64,000 nucleotides of DNA from NCBI GenBank assembly GCA_905221605.1, contig CAJNDS010002573.1, positions 62,001 through 126,000 of the forward strand, read 5' to 3'. Source of the DNA: Symbiodinium natans (taxonomy: Eukaryota; Sar; Dinophyceae; Suessiales; Symbiodiniaceae). Under the pieces are notes generated by a model. It did no database searches and was not told the DNA's origin. It saw nothing but the letters and a program-made list of their open reading frames with translations. Position numbers and translations under genes: made by a program. Position 1 is the stretch's first letter, and the number at the start of each line of letters is the position of its first letter. Of the stretch, positions 62,890-64,000 are shown piece by piece.

Positions 62890-63470
62890 CCGCAGCCCCG
62901 AGCCTTTCGGCTTTCCCTCAGCCTCAAGAACTGCGACGCGGTTCTGGAGTCGAGCCACCAATGCCTTGCTACATTTGCAGTCACTTCTAGTTCATCAATT
63001 CCTGTTTCGCCCGTATATTCCACAGCAGCTCAGCCTCAAGTTCCTGGACACGCGATTCTGCAGCCTTGCGCCGCGCCACCTCCAGGAGTCAGGCTCCCAG
63101 ATGTTTGGGCAAACTTTCATCCGCGGTGCTGCAAACTGTGCTGCGAGCAAAGCATGCGCATCGATGCGTCACTCTAGCTCAGCCATGATATGGCTCATCC
63201 CGAGTGCTCATGCCGCTATCTTTGCCGCTTCACGGATCACAGATCTTCACAGAACTTTCATGGCAGGGCCTCTGCTTGTAGACCATCGGCCTGCAAGCCG
63301 ATGCTTGGCGCCTGGAGCTTTCACGGAGCCGGTCAATGTCACAGAGTCTCACTTTGAGCACCACTAGAAGGCCTGGCCAGGTGCGACACCTTGAGGTGAG
63401 CCTTCCGGCAGTCACATCGCTGATGCTTCTTGAGCTTCTGCACCCTTTGAGCTGTTTGTAATTCTTGGCA
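62890..63470 (-). CDS. Coiled-coil exons
   Basis: Three short heptad-like segments occur: 63,465-63,360 (QELQTAQRVQKLKKHQRCDC), 63,085-62,995 (RKAAESRVQELEAELLWNIR) and 62,970-62,890 (ALVARLQNRVAVLEAEGKPK). Stops between them imply introns. The pattern (repeated RxQxLEAEL) suggests one long coiled-coil protein. A long plus-strand frame over the same interval is Ser/His-rich and looks like a shadow. Confidence 0.5.
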
Positions 63471-63548
63471 CCTCCATATGCTCTCACATGCTGCAACGGC
63501 ATGGTGGTGCCATTCGGATACCTCGGCTAACGTGGATCTCTCAGCACC

Positions 63549-63922
63549 TCAACGGCTCAGAGGATCTGATGGCTCACGGCGCATTCCCAGGACTCCACGG
63601 CACTCCTGCCTTGGCCAAGCATGCTTGGAGACCATGGAACTGGCGGCTGGATCGCAACATCGTATAGATGCAAGGTTAACTGGACATTCCAGGCAGCGAG
63701 CTGCGCAGGGTCGTGGACCTTTGCCATCAAGGTGTATTGCAGGAGCATCACTCAGCTGCTCGTCATAGCAATCAAAAACTTGGAGCATGGAAAGCGCATC
63801 CCTAGGAGATCTTTTCATCAAGGCAGCCATCAACAAAGGCAGGCCGCCAAGGGTGTTCACTATATTGCACTCTCGTGACAGAGCTTTTTGGTTCTTGGCT
63901 GGGGGTGCCACCTGCAGTGGCC
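63549..63922 (-). CDS. Possible armadillo/HEAT-type exon
   Basis: After a CACTGCAG|G acceptor the frame reads LSRECNIVNTLGGLPLLMAA, LMKRSPRDALSMLQVFDCYD and EQLSDAPAIHLDGK before AAG|GTCCAC, a likely donor at about 63,720. The IVNTLGGLPLLMAAL...ALSMLQVF pattern resembles an armadillo unit (a G-x-LPLL helix then an AL.xL helix). A single unit is too little for certainty. The open frame continues to 63,549 but loses protein character. Confidence 0.4.
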
Positions 63923-64000
63923 GGCGCAAAACATGACATCACTAGACGTCAGCCCATGCACTCCGACTTCTCTGAGCGTGTGAAGTGTGATAGCTTGAGT

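Noticed and set aside
62774-63367. 197-codon plus-strand frame
   Set aside because: Ser/His/Arg-rich composition and no motif, while the minus strand shows three coiled-coil segments in the same interval.
1-64000. tRNA, rRNA, snRNA or riboswitch genes
   Set aside because: No cloverleaf with GGTTCGAATCC-type box, no rRNA core sequence and no U6-like block was recognised by eye; a covariance-model scan would be decisive.

Overview
The window looks like nuclear DNA of a dinoflagellate, most likely a symbiodiniacean or relative; this is inferred from several independent signs. Coding sequence is broken into short exons. In the best-resolved gene (a J-domain protein at 52.6-53.0 kb) both introns start with GC, end with AG and sit on AG|G boundaries. 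A perfect run of the plant/alveolate telomere repeat CCCTAAA lies at 22.57 kb. Almost every coding segment I can defend is on the minus strand, as in dinoflagellate co-directional gene arrays. About 10 kb is a cemetery of non-LTR retrotransposons with restriction-like endonuclease (RLE) domains. No tRNA, rRNA, spliced-leader gene, CRISPR or bacterial operon was seen.

Layout. 0-9 kb: minus-strand genes, beginning with an intronless ER-type ubiquitin-conjugating enzyme (UBE2J2-like, running off the left edge), followed by three unidentified multi-exon genes. 9.3-17.4 kb: non-coding, built from two composite blocks each framed by inverted repeats. The first (9.29-12.06 kb) holds an array of about 18 XhoI-centred hairpins and a degenerate telomere-like satellite. 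The second (14.21-16.57 kb) holds A/T-rich, G/C-run and pyrimidine arrays. 17.4-20.5 kb: scattered minus-strand exons. 21.3-24.5 kb: the one sustained plus-strand coding stretch, interrupted at 22.0-22.6 kb by a 249-bp-arm foldback that runs straight into telomere repeats. 24.6-33 kb: minus-strand genes again, including a helicase-like P-loop protein and a 2OG-Fe(II) oxygenase-like protein.

33.3-43.3 kb: GC-rich retrotransposon cluster. It holds one nearly full LINE (37.75-40.0 kb), two shortened copies, at least four plus-strand RLE fragments, and a fragment of a second LINE family. 43.60-44.27 kb: a small element with 39-40-bp terminal inverted repeats. 44.5-64 kb: mostly minus-strand exons, including a GQGL-repeat protein, a J-domain protein with a fully resolved intron structure, an ankyrin-repeat protein, a triose-phosphate/nucleotide-sugar-type transporter with a GQH repeat loop, coiled-coil exons and a possible armadillo-type exon at the right edge.

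Apart from co-orientation I see no pathway linking these genes. They look like unrelated housekeeping and lineage-specific genes. Many exons are called only because one frame stays open with protein-like composition beside a plausible AG acceptor; their boundaries are approximate and their functions unknown. Several of these have a second open frame in the same or opposite strand, and I say so where it matters.
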